A DNA stretch of 64,000 nt from Salinibacter altiplanensis. GTDB lineage: Bacteria; Bacteroidota; Rhodothermia; Rhodothermales; Salinibacteraceae. Made by a program: the position numbers and the translations under genes. The stretch is from contig NZ_NCQY01000020.1 of the NCBI RefSeq assembly GCF_002894645.1, forward strand, positions 455,926-519,925. Reading direction: 5' to 3'. The notes beneath the pieces are model-generated. The model was not told where the DNA came from, did no database searches, and was given only the letters and a program-made list of their open reading frames with translations. This document shows, in pieces, positions 26,719 through 35,942 of the stretch (position 1 is its first letter; every line of letters begins with the position of its first letter).

Positions 26719-28700
26719 ATGGCTTCGTTCCGGCATACGTTTGCGCGTTCCGTGTTTGTGTTGAGCATCCTCCTGTGTGCAGGAGATGGTGTGGGCGCCC
26801 ATGCCCAATCCGACCCGACGGCGACCGTTGCAGGACGCGTCGTTCAAACGGCAACCGGGGCCCCGCTTCCAGGGGCCAACATCGTCCTGCGTGACCCGAA
26901 CACGGCGGCCCGCCGCTACGGCACCGGGGCCGACTCGACGGGCGCCTTCATCTTGCAAGACGTCGCCCCGGCGCGCTACCGGCTCGTCGTCACCTTCGTC
27001 GGCCATGCCCGCTACACCGACCGCCTGCGGGTCCGGGCCGGCACGACGGTGCACGACACGATTGCCCTTGATGCACGGGCCCTCTCTGCACAAGAGGTTA
27101 CGGTAACGGCACGCCGCGCCGAGGCCCGGCTTGATCCCGTCACGGTGAGCACCCTGACGGAGACAGAGGTCGACCGTCAACTCGGCGTACAGGACGTGCC
27201 CTCGCTCCTTTCGGACATGCCGTCCACCACGTTTCACTCCCAGAACGGAAACGGCATTGGGTACTCCACCCTCCGCATTCGCGGATTTGGCCAGCGGCGC
27301 CTCGCAGTCTCCCTCAACGGCGTTCCGCAAAACGACCCGGAGGACTACGACGTCTACTGGGTCAACCTCTACGGGATGGAGCCCGCGATTGAGGACGTGC
27401 AGGTGCAGCGGGGGGCCGGGGCCTCGACGTATGGCTCGGTCGGCATCGGAGGGGGCATCAACGTCGTTACCGATCCCTTCGAGCCCACGCCGTTTGTTCG
27501 GGCGCGAGTTGGGGCCGGCTCGTTCGACACGCGCCGCCTCTCGGTGACGGCCAACAGTGGCCTGCTCGGCGACCGCTACGTGGTCAACGCCCGCTTCAGC
27601 CGCGTGTCCTCGGACGGCTACCGCCGAAATGCATGGACCACCTTTACCCGATTCTTTGGGGGACTGGCCCGCTACGGGGACCGGTCGACCCTCAAGGTGC
27701 AGGCGTTTGGGGGGCTCCAGAAAGACGGGCTCGCGTTCAGTGGCATTCCCAAATCTGCCAACGACGACGTGGAGGCACGCCGACAGACCCCAAGTGCCGT
27801 CTCCGACGACCGCGAGCGGTTCATCCACCGCAGATTCACCTCACCCACGAGTGGCGGGTTTCGCCGACGTGGATGCTCAATCAGACAGCTTTTTGGATCA
27901 AGGGCGACGGACACTTCGACTACGGCGCTCCGTACCACTCAGCCGCCTTTCTCCGCCTGCCGGACGACGTTGCAAGTGGCGGGGAGAGGCTGACCGACGC
28001 CGATCCCCGACGCTGTAGTGGGGGCGGACGCGACCCATCGACTCTGGCAGTACCGGAGCGAAAAGATCATCACGTCGGCCTTTGCTTCGCATCTGTTTCG
28101 TCCGGTCGACCAATTGGCCATTCAGGCCGATCTGCAGCGTACCGGACGCCGGTATCGCTTCTACGATGAGAACACGTTCGGCCGTGAGAACATGCGGTCG
28201 CACACGTTCACAAAGCCCTATTTCTTTGCCAATCCACGGCTCGGCGCCACGCCCCGGTTCGAACAACGCGCCGACGGCACCTACAACTACGACCAGACGC
28301 TCATTGAGCCCGAGCAGCTCGTGGACGTAGAGCTGGGGGGCACCCTGGAGCGTCGTCGCTATCGCCTTTCGGTCAACGGCTTTTGGATGGAGTTCTGGGA
28401 TGAGATTGTGCAGTACGTCGACAACGCAGGGGGCACAACGGCTTCGCGACGAGAAGACGGGACGGTGACGGAGGAGGAAGAGGACACCTTTACGGTTGTC
28501 CCCTACGCCCTCTTCGGGGCATCTCTCACCTACGAGCCCCCTCAACGTCTCTGTTTGGTGGCCTCCGGCTACAGGTGAAAGCCGATAATTTGTTCGACAC
28601 GCACGTGCTCCGGCACGGCTTTCTGGGGACGGGCGGCCCCCGGTTCTACCCGGCGGCGACGCGAAATCTCTTCGTCGAACTGCGGTATACACTTCGCTGA
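26719..28700 (+). pseudogene. TonB-dependent receptor, frameshifted (probable thiamin receptor)
   Basis: The frame starting at 26719 encodes a signal peptide (~1-28), a carboxypeptidase-regulatory domain (~33-115) and the plug plus first barrel strands (TLRIRGFGQRRLAVSLNG, VQRGAGASTYGSVGIGGG). It is normal to ~27830. Coding then continues in another frame (THEWRVSPTWMLNQTAFWIK), returns to the first near 28005 within a CCCC run, and moves again near 28535-28550 so that the C-terminus (VKADNLFDTHVLRHGFLG ... ending VELRYTLR) ends at 28700. At least three single-base indels, probably four, break an otherwise full-length ~660-residue receptor. The TPP riboswitch upstream identifies it as the likely thiamin receptor. 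Sequencing errors in homopolymers are the alternative. Confidence 0.8.
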
Positions 28701-29007
28701 TGACGCATCTGTGAAGCCGAAGAGCCCGGAAGGCGCTCCGCTCTCCCCTTCCCAGTCATCGCCTGAAATGGTTGTGGCCGTCGTTGCGTGAGCCGGGACC
28801 ATTCGGCGACGCAGGACGCTGGAGATCGGCAGTGTCTGGACTCTGGACCCCGACGGCGCGGCCAGTGGGGGGCGGAGGAGGGGCAGTGCCGTTGCTTGTG
28901 TCGGCAATAGGGGCGTGGATGTATTCGGGCAGCCGGCGGCACACTATGCCCTCAACCAACCTCGGCAGGGGGCGCCGTACAGCCGTTCGCTGGGCAGTCA
29001 GAAGATC
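28701..29007. other. Intergenic region, nothing identified
   Basis: This gap lies between the end of the broken receptor and the GIY-YIG gene end (convergent). One frame reads protein-like for ~35 codons (VDVFGQPAAHYALNQPRQG around 28915-28975), but it has no start, no family match and ends without context; it may be debris from the same decaying locus. Confidence 0.3.
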
Positions 29008-29292
29008 CTATTCCGCGGGGCGTATGAGCTGCTCCTTCGCTGCCCGTCGCAACTGCTTGATCGCGTACTCCCGCTGCATGGCCGCCGACTGGCTCTCGTG
29101 GGGCTCGGTGTAGACCAGTTCGACGGGGCGCCGCCCGCGGGTGTACTTCGCCGCCGTGCCGTCGTTGTGCTCCGCGACCCGCCGCTCCACGTCCGTCGTG
29201 TACCCGGTGTAGTAGGTGCCGTCGCTACACTCGACGACGTACACGTGGTGCCCGCCGGAGGCATCGGAATGGGGGGAGGACGAGGGGGGCAC
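29008..29292 (-). CDS. GIY-YIG domain protein (YhbQ/UPF0213-like)
   Basis: This 94-residue protein is almost entirely one GIY-YIG nuclease-fold domain: VYVVECSDGTYYTGYT carries the two signature strands, followed by R-x-x-EHN (RRVAEHN), RRPVELVY and a conserved E in AMQREYAIKQL. Family members are small, single-domain proteins of uncertain DNA-processing role. The start is a GTG at 29292 (MPPSSSPHS); no ATG lies close, and upstream in-frame residues look non-coding. It is divergent from the RAM-domain gene across a 112-base intergenic region. Confidence 0.85.
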   Translation of the reverse strand: MPPSSSPHSDASGGHHVYVVECSDGTYYTGYTTDVERRVAEHNDGTAAKYTRGRRPVELVYTEPHESQSAAMQREYAIKQLRRAAKEQLIRPAE

Positions 29293-29349
29293 GGGAGAGA
29301 ACTGTGGTCTGGTGGGTGTGCGTTTGGCGGTCTGGGAGTTTAGGTGTAT

Positions 29350-29370
29350 GTTAACTGCGGAAACGTTAAC
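29350..29370. promoter_or_regulatory. Operator-like GTTAAC dyad
   Basis: Two GTTAAC palindromes at 29350-29355 and 29365-29370 are separated by nine bases, 34 bases before the ATG of the RAM-domain gene. The spacing of ~15 bases between centres would suit a dimeric DNA-binding protein. A TTTG at 29323-29326 could be the matching promoter -33 element. Function is inferred only. Confidence 0.35.
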
Positions 29371-29404
29371 GGCCTCTTTCTGCACACAACTCCCCTCCCG
29401 CAGC

Positions 29405-29683
29405 ATGGTCACTGCAATTGTTCTTCTCGACACCAAGCGTGCCAAAGTCAACGAGGTGGCCGACACCCTCGCGGCCCTCGACGGCATCACCGAAGTCCAC
29501 TCCGTGGCGGGGCGCGTCGACCTCGTCGCCATGTTGCGCGTTGCCGAAAACGAGGCGCTCGCCGATCTCGTGACGAACCAAATTCGCCAGGTGGAGGGCA
29601 TCACGGACACCGAAACGCTCATCGGGTTTCGCGTCCACTCCAGCCACAACCTGGAGAACATGTTCGGGGTTGGCATGGACTGA
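29405..29683 (+). CDS. Stand-alone Lrp/AsnC ligand-binding (RAM) domain protein
   Basis: The 92-residue product is only the alpha/beta RAM fold of Lrp/AsnC regulators: AIVLLDTKRAKVNEVADTL, EVHSVAGRVDLVAMLRV and the closing HSSHNLENMF. There is no helix-turn-helix. Such proteins bind amino acids or partners and may modulate full-length Lrp regulators by mixed oligomers. Full length and normal composition argue against a truncated regulator. It is the first gene of its strand, with the dyad just upstream. Confidence 0.85.
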   Translation: MVTAIVLLDTKRAKVNEVADTLAALDGITEVHSVAGRVDLVAMLRVAENEALADLVTNQIRQVEGITDTETLIGFRVHSSHNLENMFGVGMD

Positions 29684-29722
29684 GCCCGCGGGGCAAAATG
29701 ATTGCCCCTGCCCGTCGCCGTC

Positions 29723-32266
29723 CTACCCATTTCCCACGAAGAAGACGGCGTTGGCGAAGAGAACCTGTCCGTTGTACCAGAAGCCCCGGAAGAGGGGATT
29801 GTCGACGAAGTACGTCACCTGCCCGTCCCCGAGCGGCTGCGTGCCGAAGAGGAACGTGTCGTCGACCGTCCGCTGTGCCTCGTGGCCCATGAAGCCGCTG
29901 ACGGGCGCTGGGGGTTGGAGGGCGCCTACGGTCTGCCCCTCGTCGAGATAGGCAAACGCATCGTCGTTGCGCTTGAGCGTGAAGTAGGGCGGCTCGACGC
30001 CGAAGCCGAGCGGATGGGAGTCGTCCAGCTGCACGCGGTGCACGCTGCCCGGGGTGGCGCCGGACAGGCGCTGCCGCGTCTGGGCGTCGTAGGGCGTGAG
30101 TGCATCGTCCGCGGCCGAGTCCGTGGCGTCAGCCGGTTTGCGTGTGAGGACGTACGGGGCCTGTCCCGTCAGGGCGTCGTTGGCGGCGCCCATGGCGATG
30201 AGGCGTCCGCCCTGCCGCACCCAGTCCGTGAGGGCCTCGGCCCGCGCGTCGGTGAGCCACTCGCCGTATCGCCCCCCAGGAAGCACGAGCACGTCCACGT
30301 CGTCCAGCATCGAGGCCTCAAAGTCGTCGGCGGGCAGGAGGGTAACGGGGTAGTCGAGCTGCCGGTCGAAGAAGTGCCACACCTCGCCGGCCCGGGACGG
30401 ACCCGTGGGCGGTCCCGAAAGAGCGGCCACGTGCGGGGCCTCCAGAAATCCCACGTTGTCGGACCCGAAGTCCGGCCCCTGTGAGGTCAATCCGGTGGAG
30501 GCGCCGTGGAGCGATTGACCATGGGCCTCGGCCAGTCGGCGCACCGTCGTGTCGAAGCGGTCGGTTCGGTTTGTATTGCCGGCCCGTGTGAGGACGAGGG
30601 CGCCCGGCTCGAACGAGCGGTCGTCCACCGTGAACGACTCCGTGGCGAAGCGGAGACGAAGTCCTTCTTTGAGCAGCGCCGCCGCGAAGCGGGCGTCGGC
30701 CCGGCTCGTCCAGGGCGTGACGTAGGCGTAGGGGGCGTCCGCGTCGCCGGTCATCGAAGCGGGCGAGGCCGGGGCGGCGCCGGTGTCGGGGAGGACCGAT
30801 TCTGGCAGGGCGAGGGCCTCCAGGCCGTAGGCGTACGGCAGGCTCCAGGCGGTGATGTCGTACGTCAGGGAGTCCACAATCGTCGTCTTCGGTTCCAGGA
30901 GCACCTTTGCGAGGCGGGCCTTCGGCTGGGCCGCGTTCACGAGCAGATCGCCCTTTTGCAGGCGCGTCTGCTCCATTTCGCCGCTGCGGTAGCTGCGCCC
31001 GCGTACCGTCCGCGGCTCGGTCGCGTAGCCGTAGCGGATCCGCTGGCGGTCGAGGTGATCGGCAAGGGCCGAAAGTCGGTGTCCCTGCGCGTCCCGCCGC
31101 ACGACGTAGGTCCGGTACTCGCCGGGCGGGGTCTCCTGGGCCGAGGCGTAGTAGTCCTCAAACTGCCGCACCACCCGCTCGTGGTGCTCGGCGGTCGCCT
31201 CGACGGTGGAGAGGCCCGTGGTGTGGTGGCGGCGGAGGCGGTCCTGCAGCGTGAGCGTGTCGTCCTCGGCGGTGACGATGGCGCGCCCGGCCCGGCCCGA
31301 GCCGCCCTGCTCGTAGGTCATCCCGACGGCGCCGTTGAAGAGAGGCCACGTGTCCCCGTAGCCCGGATAGAACAGGTCGAAGACCTCCTCGGTGAAGTAG
31401 AGCCAGCCGTTCTCGTCGAAGTAGTCGGCGTTGTTGCGGCCGATGGTGAACTGAAAGTCGCGCTGCCACTCGGTCAGGGTTTCGTGGAACGGCTCGGCAC
31501 CCGGGGCAAAGTAGTACGGCTCGTCGACGCCCATCTCGTGGAAGTCGACGTGGACGTGTGGCATCCAGCGGTGGTAGGCGTCGAGGCGCTGTCGGGTCTC
31601 TGGCTGCACGCCCCAGGCCCAGTCGCGGTTGAGGTCGAAGTAGTAGTGGTTCGTGCGCCCCCCGGGCCAGGGCTCGTGGTGCTCGCGAGCTGCCGGCCGG
31701 GCGTTGGGAGAATCGCCGGTCATGCGCTTGTACCACTGCACGTAGCGGGCCCGGCCGTCGGGATTGAGGAGCGGATCGAGCAGCACCACCGTATCGTCGA
31801 GCCAAGCGCCGGTGCGGCTGTTCTGTGGATTGCCGAGGGCGTAGAGGGTGCGGAGCGCCGCCTCGGTGGAGACGGATTCGTTGCCGTGTACCCCGTAGCT
31901 GAGCCAGACGACGGCCGTGGGGGCGGCCGTAGGGGCGCCCTCCACGAGGCCGGCGCGCTTTCGGTTGTCGCGGCGGAGCGTCCCGATGCGGTCGTGGTTG
32001 TTCGGCGCCGTCACGGTGGCGAGGAGGAGGGGACGGCCCTCTACCGACGTGCCGTACTGGCGATGAGCGACCCGGGGCGAGTGGGCGGCCACGTGTCGCA
32101 TGTAGTCGACGACGCGGTGGTGCGGCGTGAACTGCTCGCCGAGCTCGTAGCCCAGGAAGGTGGTGGGGGACTGCAGGGCCTCCGACGGCTGGGCCGGAGC
32201 CGTGAGGGGGAGAACCAGGAGGGCGAGGCCCATGAGGCCAAGGCGGGAGCGAACGGCAGTGCGCAT
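29723..32266 (-). CDS. Secreted M14-family zinc carboxypeptidase with GATase-like C-terminus
   Basis: The 847-residue product has a signal peptide (~1-26, ending APAQ). The M14 domain carries the zinc ligands HGNE at 127-130 and a histidine in VDFHEMG near 243. The C-terminal third contains a glutamine-amidotransferase-like segment (VDVLVLPGGRYGEWL, GGRLIAMGAAND), a pairing I recall from large secreted M14 proteins of Bacteroidota. It probably trims peptides in the periplasm or outside the cell. The frame is open upstream through the 16-base tandem repeat, but the ATG at 32266 begins the signal peptide. Confidence 0.88.
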   Translation of the reverse strand: MRTAVRSRLGLMGLALLVLPLTAPAQPSEALQSPTTFLGYELGEQFTPHHRVVDYMRHVAAHSPRVAHRQYGTSVEGRPLLLATVTAPNNHDRIGTLRRDNRKRAGLVEGAPTAAPTAVVWLSYGVHGNESVSTEAALRTLYALGNPQNSRTGAWLDDTVVLLDPLLNPDGRARYVQWYKRMTGDSPNARPAAREHHEPWPGGRTNHYYFDLNRDWAWGVQPETRQRLDAYHRWMPHVHVDFHEMGVDEPYYFAPGAEPFHETLTEWQRDFQFTIGRNNADYFDENGWLYFTEEVFDLFYPGYGDTWPLFNGAVGMTYEQGGSGRAGRAIVTAEDDTLTLQDRLRRHHTTGLSTVEATAEHHERVVRQFEDYYASAQETPPGEYRTYVVRRDAQGHRLSALADHLDRQRIRYGYATEPRTVRGRSYRSGEMEQTRLQKGDLLVNAAQPKARLAKVLLEPKTTIVDSLTYDITAWSLPYAYGLEALALPESVLPDTGAAPASPASMTGDADAPYAYVTPWTSRADARFAAALLKEGLRLRFATESFTVDDRSFEPGALVLTRAGNTNRTDRFDTTVRRLAEAHGQSLHGASTGLTSQGPDFGSDNVGFLEAPHVAALSGPPTGPSRAGEVWHFFDRQLDYPVTLLPADDFEASMLDDVDVLVLPGGRYGEWLTDARAEALTDWVRQGGRLIAMGAANDALTGQAPYVLTRKPADATDSAADDALTPYDAQTRQRLSGATPGSVHRVQLDDSHPLGFGVEPPYFTLKRNDDAFAYLDEGQTVGALQPPAPVSGFMGHEAQRTVDDTFLFGTQPLGDGQVTYFVDNPLFRGFWYNGQVLFANAVFFVGNG

Positions 32267-32332
32267 GGGGGCGATGGCGATGAGAAGAATGGACGATGCG
32301 CCTCCATAACAAACGACGACGGCACGGCACTT

Positions 32333-32396
32333 ACAAGGGACTCCACGAACAAGGGACTCCACGAACAAGGGACTCCACGAACAAGGGACTCCACGA
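32333..32396. repeat. Four perfect tandem copies of a 16-base unit
   Basis: The unit ACAAGGGACTCCACGA is repeated four times without mismatch, 67 bases upstream of the M14 peptidase start and 84 bases before the PHA-region gene. A 16-base period is not a multiple of three, arguing against coding. Copy number is likely variable by slippage and could influence either flanking promoter. Confidence 0.95.
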
Positions 32397-32480
32397 ACGA
32401 ATCGCAAACGGAGCGAACGGACCCCGTGGCTCCCCGTAGTCCTTACTCTAACTTGTCCCTTCGAAAACGCATCTCCGACA

Positions 32481-32765
32481 ATGGCCGACATCGACATCAC
32501 TCGCTCGCATTCTCTGGGGCTCGACGACGGCCGGGCGGCCGTCGGGCGCGTCGCCGATAAGCTCGAAACCGACCTTGGGGTCGATGCCGAGTGGACGGGC
32601 GACACGCTGCAGTTTAGTGGGCAGGGGGCCGACGGGCACATCGAGGTGGAGGCCGACGCGGTGCACGTCGCAATCAACCTCAGTGCTTTTCTGCAGCCGA
32701 TGCAAGGGCGAGTGCAGGCGGAGGCCGAAGACTACCTGGACCAGTCCCTTCAGTCGGAGTCGTAG
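32481..32765 (+). CDS. Polyhydroxyalkanoic-acid-system (PHA_gran_rgn) family protein
   Basis: This 94-residue cytoplasmic protein has the family pattern: an N-terminal I-x-[IV]-x-x-x-HSLG (IDITRSHSLGLDDGRAAV), a central WTGDTLQFSGQGADGHIEV, and a C-terminal helix (LSAFLQPMQGRVQAEAEDYL). Relatives are found near PHA granule genes in proteobacteria, but the biochemical role is unknown. No PHA synthase is in the window. It starts at ATG 32481, ten bases before the convergent DinB gene end. Confidence 0.8.
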   Translation: MADIDITRSHSLGLDDGRAAVGRVADKLETDLGVDAEWTGDTLQFSGQGADGHIEVEADAVHVAINLSAFLQPMQGRVQAEAEDYLDQSLQSES

Positions 32766-32775
32766 AGGTTGCCGG

Positions 32776-33270
32776 TCATTGGGCGTCCCCGCTTGGGGGC
32801 CAGAGGCCGAGCTCGCGGCGTACGGTGACAATCTGCCCGACGTGGTAGGCGGTGTGGTCGGCCACGAGCATGACTTCGCGGAGGTACGTGTGCTCGTCGC
32901 TGGACGGGACCGTGTCGTAGAGGTCGGTCGTCTCGTCGGCAATCAGATCGCACAGGGCCTCCTGATCCTCGTGAACCTGTGCCACGGACGTGTCCCATGC
33001 CGTGAGGGGGGAGGGAACGGGTGCCTCGGGCCAGTAGTCGTGGGGCCAATCGCCAGCCTCGTAGTCCGGAGTGCGGCAGTAGTCGAGAATGTCGCGCTGG
33101 GCGCGCCGGATGTGCTCGACGAGTTCCCACGCCGAGTACGGGAGGGCGTCGGGACGCTCGCCCCGACGCTCCGTCGGCATGTGGGCCACGGCGTCCGCAA
33201 ACGTGCAGTGGGCCTGCCGGGCGGTGAGGAGGTCCGTGAGATGGGAGCGGAGGGCGGCGTTTGAGTCCAT
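32776..33270 (-). CDS. DinB-superfamily protein
   Basis: The 164-residue product is predicted to form the DinB/YfiT four-helix bundle. Candidate metal-ligand histidines are in SAWELVEHIRRAQRD (~47-61) and DHTAYHVGQIVTVRRELG (~138-155), the latter being the usual H-x-x-x-H-x-G-Q motif. DinB proteins include bacillithiol/mycothiol-dependent transferases and damage-inducible proteins; the substrate is not predictable. It is convergent with the PHA-region gene and divergent from the DUF2459 gene. Confidence 0.85.
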   Translation of the reverse strand: MDSNAALRSHLTDLLTARQAHCTFADAVAHMPTERRGERPDALPYSAWELVEHIRRAQRDILDYCRTPDYEAGDWPHDYWPEAPVPSPLTAWDTSVAQVHEDQEALCDLIADETTDLYDTVPSSDEHTYLREVMLVADHTAYHVGQIVTVRRELGLWPPSGDAQ

Positions 33271-33449
33271 GGGGGGCTGTTGATTCCGAGAACGTCGTGT
33301 GGCCCCAGCATAGTTACTGGACGGCGCGAATGCAGGGCAGGAGAGACGAGGCCTCGGCGGAATGGGGGGGAGAATACCCCGGACCTTGAGAGCGGCGCTG
33401 CTGATTGAAGGAAGCCCTCGCTGTTCTTCCGCTTCGCGTGCCCAGGTAT

Positions 33450-34124
33450 ATGCAGTGGTGGCGGAGTCTTCTCTCCGGTGCAGTGGCCGTCTGGCTCATC
33501 GTGTTGGCGGCCCGGTGCCACCTGCCGCGCCCGACCGTCTCGTCGGACGGGGGAGAGCCCACGAATGCTGTCTACGTCGTGCAGCACGGGTGGCACGCAG
33601 GCATCGCCGTGCGTCGGGCCGACGTTCCGGAGGGACGGTGGCCGGCCCTCGAAGCATTTCCCGACGCGCAGTACCTAGAGGTGGGCTGGGGGGAGGCACG
33701 GTACTATCCGGGCCGGTCGCGGGGCGTGTGGGGCGTGCTTCGGGCCGGCGCCTGGCCCACGGGCAGCGTGGTGCATGTCGTGCCCCTCGACCGGCCTGTG
33801 CCCGACCGGTTTCCGGCGCAGACCGTCGTGCGGGTATCGGTGTCGCCCGCTGAGCTGGACGCCCTCACCGCGTTCGTGGCGGCGTCGTTGGCGACGGACG
33901 CAACGGGGAGCGCCGTGCCTACTGCCCCGGGGAACGATGCCGACGGCCGGTTCTACGCGTCGCCCTTTACGTACCACGTCTTCAACAACTGCAACCACTG
34001 GGCCGCGGCGGCGCTCGAGGCGGCGGGGTGCGACGCATCCCCGCGCTGGGCCTTCACAGTCGGGCAGGTGATTCGTCGGGCGAAGGAGTGTGGGGCGCTC
34101 GTCCAGGAGGAAGCGCAGGCGTGA
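33450..34124 (+). CDS. DUF2459 (TIGR02117-like) membrane-anchored protein
   Basis: The 224-residue product has one N-terminal hydrophobic helix (~5-22, a signal anchor or uncleaved signal). The DUF2459 fold follows, with YVVQHGWHAGIAV, YLEVGWGEARYYPG and FNNCNHWAAAAL. The conserved H, C and N/H residues resemble a cysteine-peptidase-like site, but no activity is established. I prefer the ATG at 33450; a TTG 15 codons upstream is in frame. It stands alone and ends 39 bases before the convergent SulP gene. Confidence 0.8.
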   Translation: MQWWRSLLSGAVAVWLIVLAARCHLPRPTVSSDGGEPTNAVYVVQHGWHAGIAVRRADVPEGRWPALEAFPDAQYLEVGWGEARYYPGRSRGVWGVLRAGAWPTGSVVHVVPLDRPVPDRFPAQTVVRVSVSPAELDALTAFVAASLATDATGSAVPTAPGNDADGRFYASPFTYHVFNNCNHWAAAALEAAGCDASPRWAFTVGQVIRRAKECGALVQEEAQA

Positions 34125-34163
34125 CGCCCGGTCCCGGGTGCCCGCCCGTGATTCTTGCGCCTC

Positions 34164-35942
34164 CTACGACGCCGCGGGCGTGGCCTCCGTCTCTTCCGAC
34201 TCCGCCATGTTGAAGTAGTGCGAGACGCGGTCGGTCTCCTCCCCGGCGTCCCAGCGCTCCAGCACGCTCACGACGGCCTCGTGGGGGTCGAGGTGAAACT
34301 TGTTCTCGCCGAGCAGGGCGTGCAGCCCCGAGCGCCGGACCACCTCGCGCACCGGGCCGATGAGGCCCGTCAGGTGAAGCTCGATGCCCTCCTCCTCCAG
34401 CGACTCGGTCACCGAAAACAGGGCGTCGATGGCCGTCGTGTCGAGGCCGTTGATGCTGCTCCCGTCCACGATCACCACCTTTACCGGGCGCCCCTCGCGC
34501 TCGCTTTTCTCCAGGATGAAGTCCTTGAAGTACTCGGCATTGGCGAACGAGAAGGCCGCGTCCACCCGCAGGACCATGATGTCGCGGAGGCGGGCGGCCT
34601 GCTCAAAGCGGTCCAGGTCGCGGAAGAGGCGGGTGCCGGGGACGTGCCCGAGCTCCGCGACGTTGGGGCGGCTGATGCGGTAGAGCATCACAACGACGGA
34701 CGTGCCGATGCCCAGCAGGATGCCCTCCTGAATGCCGATGAAGAGGGTGCAGCCCGCCGTGAAAAGGGCGATGTACCCGTCTCGCCGTCGCGCCTTGAAC
34801 AAGCTGCGCAGCTCTCGCAGATCGAACAGCCCGAAGCCCGATACGATGATGATGGCGGCGAGCACCGGCGTGGGAAGGTGGTAGAACAGCGGCGTCAGGA
34901 AGAGTAGGGTGAGCGCGATGACCCCGGCCGCAAAGACGTTGGCGAGGGCCGTCTGGGCCCCCGACTGCTCGTTGACCGCCGAGCGGGAAAAACTACCCGA
35001 CGCGGGAATGCTCTGGAACAGGCTGCCGAAGAAGTTCCCCGCCCCCACCCCAATCAGCTCCCGGTTGGCGTCGATCGTGTAGCCGTGCCGGGCCGCAAAG
35101 ATGCGGTCCAGCGAGATGTCCTTCATGAACTGCACGAGCGCGAGGGTGATGGCCGCCGGCAGGAGCGTGTTGAGGTCCGAGAAGCTGAGTGCCCACAGCT
35201 CGGGGGCGGGAAGGCCCTCTGGGATGGATCCGACGACGGAGACGCCGTCCTCTCGGAGCCCGAATCCCCACCCGGCAAGGGTGCCGGCCGTGACGACGAC
35301 CAGGGCCTCCGGAACCGTGGGGAGCCAGCGGGGAAGGACCGTCAGCAGCACGATGCTTGCGGCCCCAATTCCCAACGTGAGGAGGTGTGTCTCGCCCGCG
35401 TGCTGGGCAGCCTCCCCCAGAAGCACGTGGATGTACTGGGATCGCCCCAGCTCCACGCCGAGCAGATTTCCGATCTGACTGAAGGCGATGATGAACGAGG
35501 CGGCCGTTGTGAGGCCGGCGATGACGGGACGCGACAGCAGGTTGGCCACGAACCCGAGCTTCATGGCCCCCATGGACATTTGCAGCAGCCCGACCATGGC
35601 GGTGAGCAGGATGGCAAGGGCCACGTAGCGCTCCGTTCCGGCCTGGGCGATCGCCCCCACGCCCGCCGCGATGATCAGCATGTCGATCGACACGGGCCCG
35701 AGCGCAAGATGCCGCGAGCTTCCGATCAACGGGTACACGAGCAGCGGCACGAGGCCGGCGTAGAGCCCGTAGATCGGGGGAACGCCCGCGATAACGGCGT
35801 AGGCCATGCCCTGTGGAATGAGCATGACGCCCACCGTGAGTCCGGCCGTCGCGTCCCCGCGCAGTGCCTCCGTCGTGTAGTCCGGAAGCCACTGAAGCAG
35901 CGGAAGTGTGTCGCGAAGCCACGTCCAGGCTTGGATCCACAT
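34164..35942 (-). CDS. SulP/SLC26-family anion transporter with STAS domain
   Basis: This 592-residue inner-membrane protein has a SulP core of ~10-14 helices over residues ~25-425, starting with the GLTVGVMLIPQGMAYAVIAG signature. A cytoplasmic STAS domain follows (~440-560; VVIVDGSSINGLDTTAIDAL). SulP proteins carry sulfate, bicarbonate or other anions, and the STAS domain regulates or sorts them. Residues that would fix the substrate are not certain; sulfate or bicarbonate are the main options. The ATG at 35942 is the only reasonable start. Confidence 0.9.
   Translation of the reverse strand: MWIQAWTWLRDTLPLLQWLPDYTTEALRGDATAGLTVGVMLIPQGMAYAVIAGVPPIYGLYAGLVPLLVYPLIGSSRHLALGPVSIDMLIIAAGVGAIAQAGTERYVALAILLTAMVGLLQMSMGAMKLGFVANLLSRPVIAGLTTAASFIIAFSQIGNLLGVELGRSQYIHVLLGEAAQHAGETHLLTLGIGAASIVLLTVLPRWLPTVPEALVVVTAGTLAGWGFGLREDGVSVVGSIPEGLPAPELWALSFSDLNTLLPAAITLALVQFMKDISLDRIFAARHGYTIDANRELIGVGAGNFFGSLFQSIPASGSFSRSAVNEQSGAQTALANVFAAGVIALTLLFLTPLFYHLPTPVLAAIIIVSGFGLFDLRELRSLFKARRRDGYIALFTAGCTLFIGIQEGILLGIGTSVVVMLYRISRPNVAELGHVPGTRLFRDLDRFEQAARLRDIMVLRVDAAFSFANAEYFKDFILEKSEREGRPVKVVIVDGSSINGLDTTAIDALFSVTESLEEEGIELHLTGLIGPVREVVRRSGLHALLGENKFHLDPHEAVVSVLERWDAGEETDRVSHYFNMAESEETEATPAAS

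Noticed and set aside
28840-29010. Protein-like frame in the gap after the broken receptor
   Set aside because: No start codon, no matching family; may be decayed DNA but cannot be supported.
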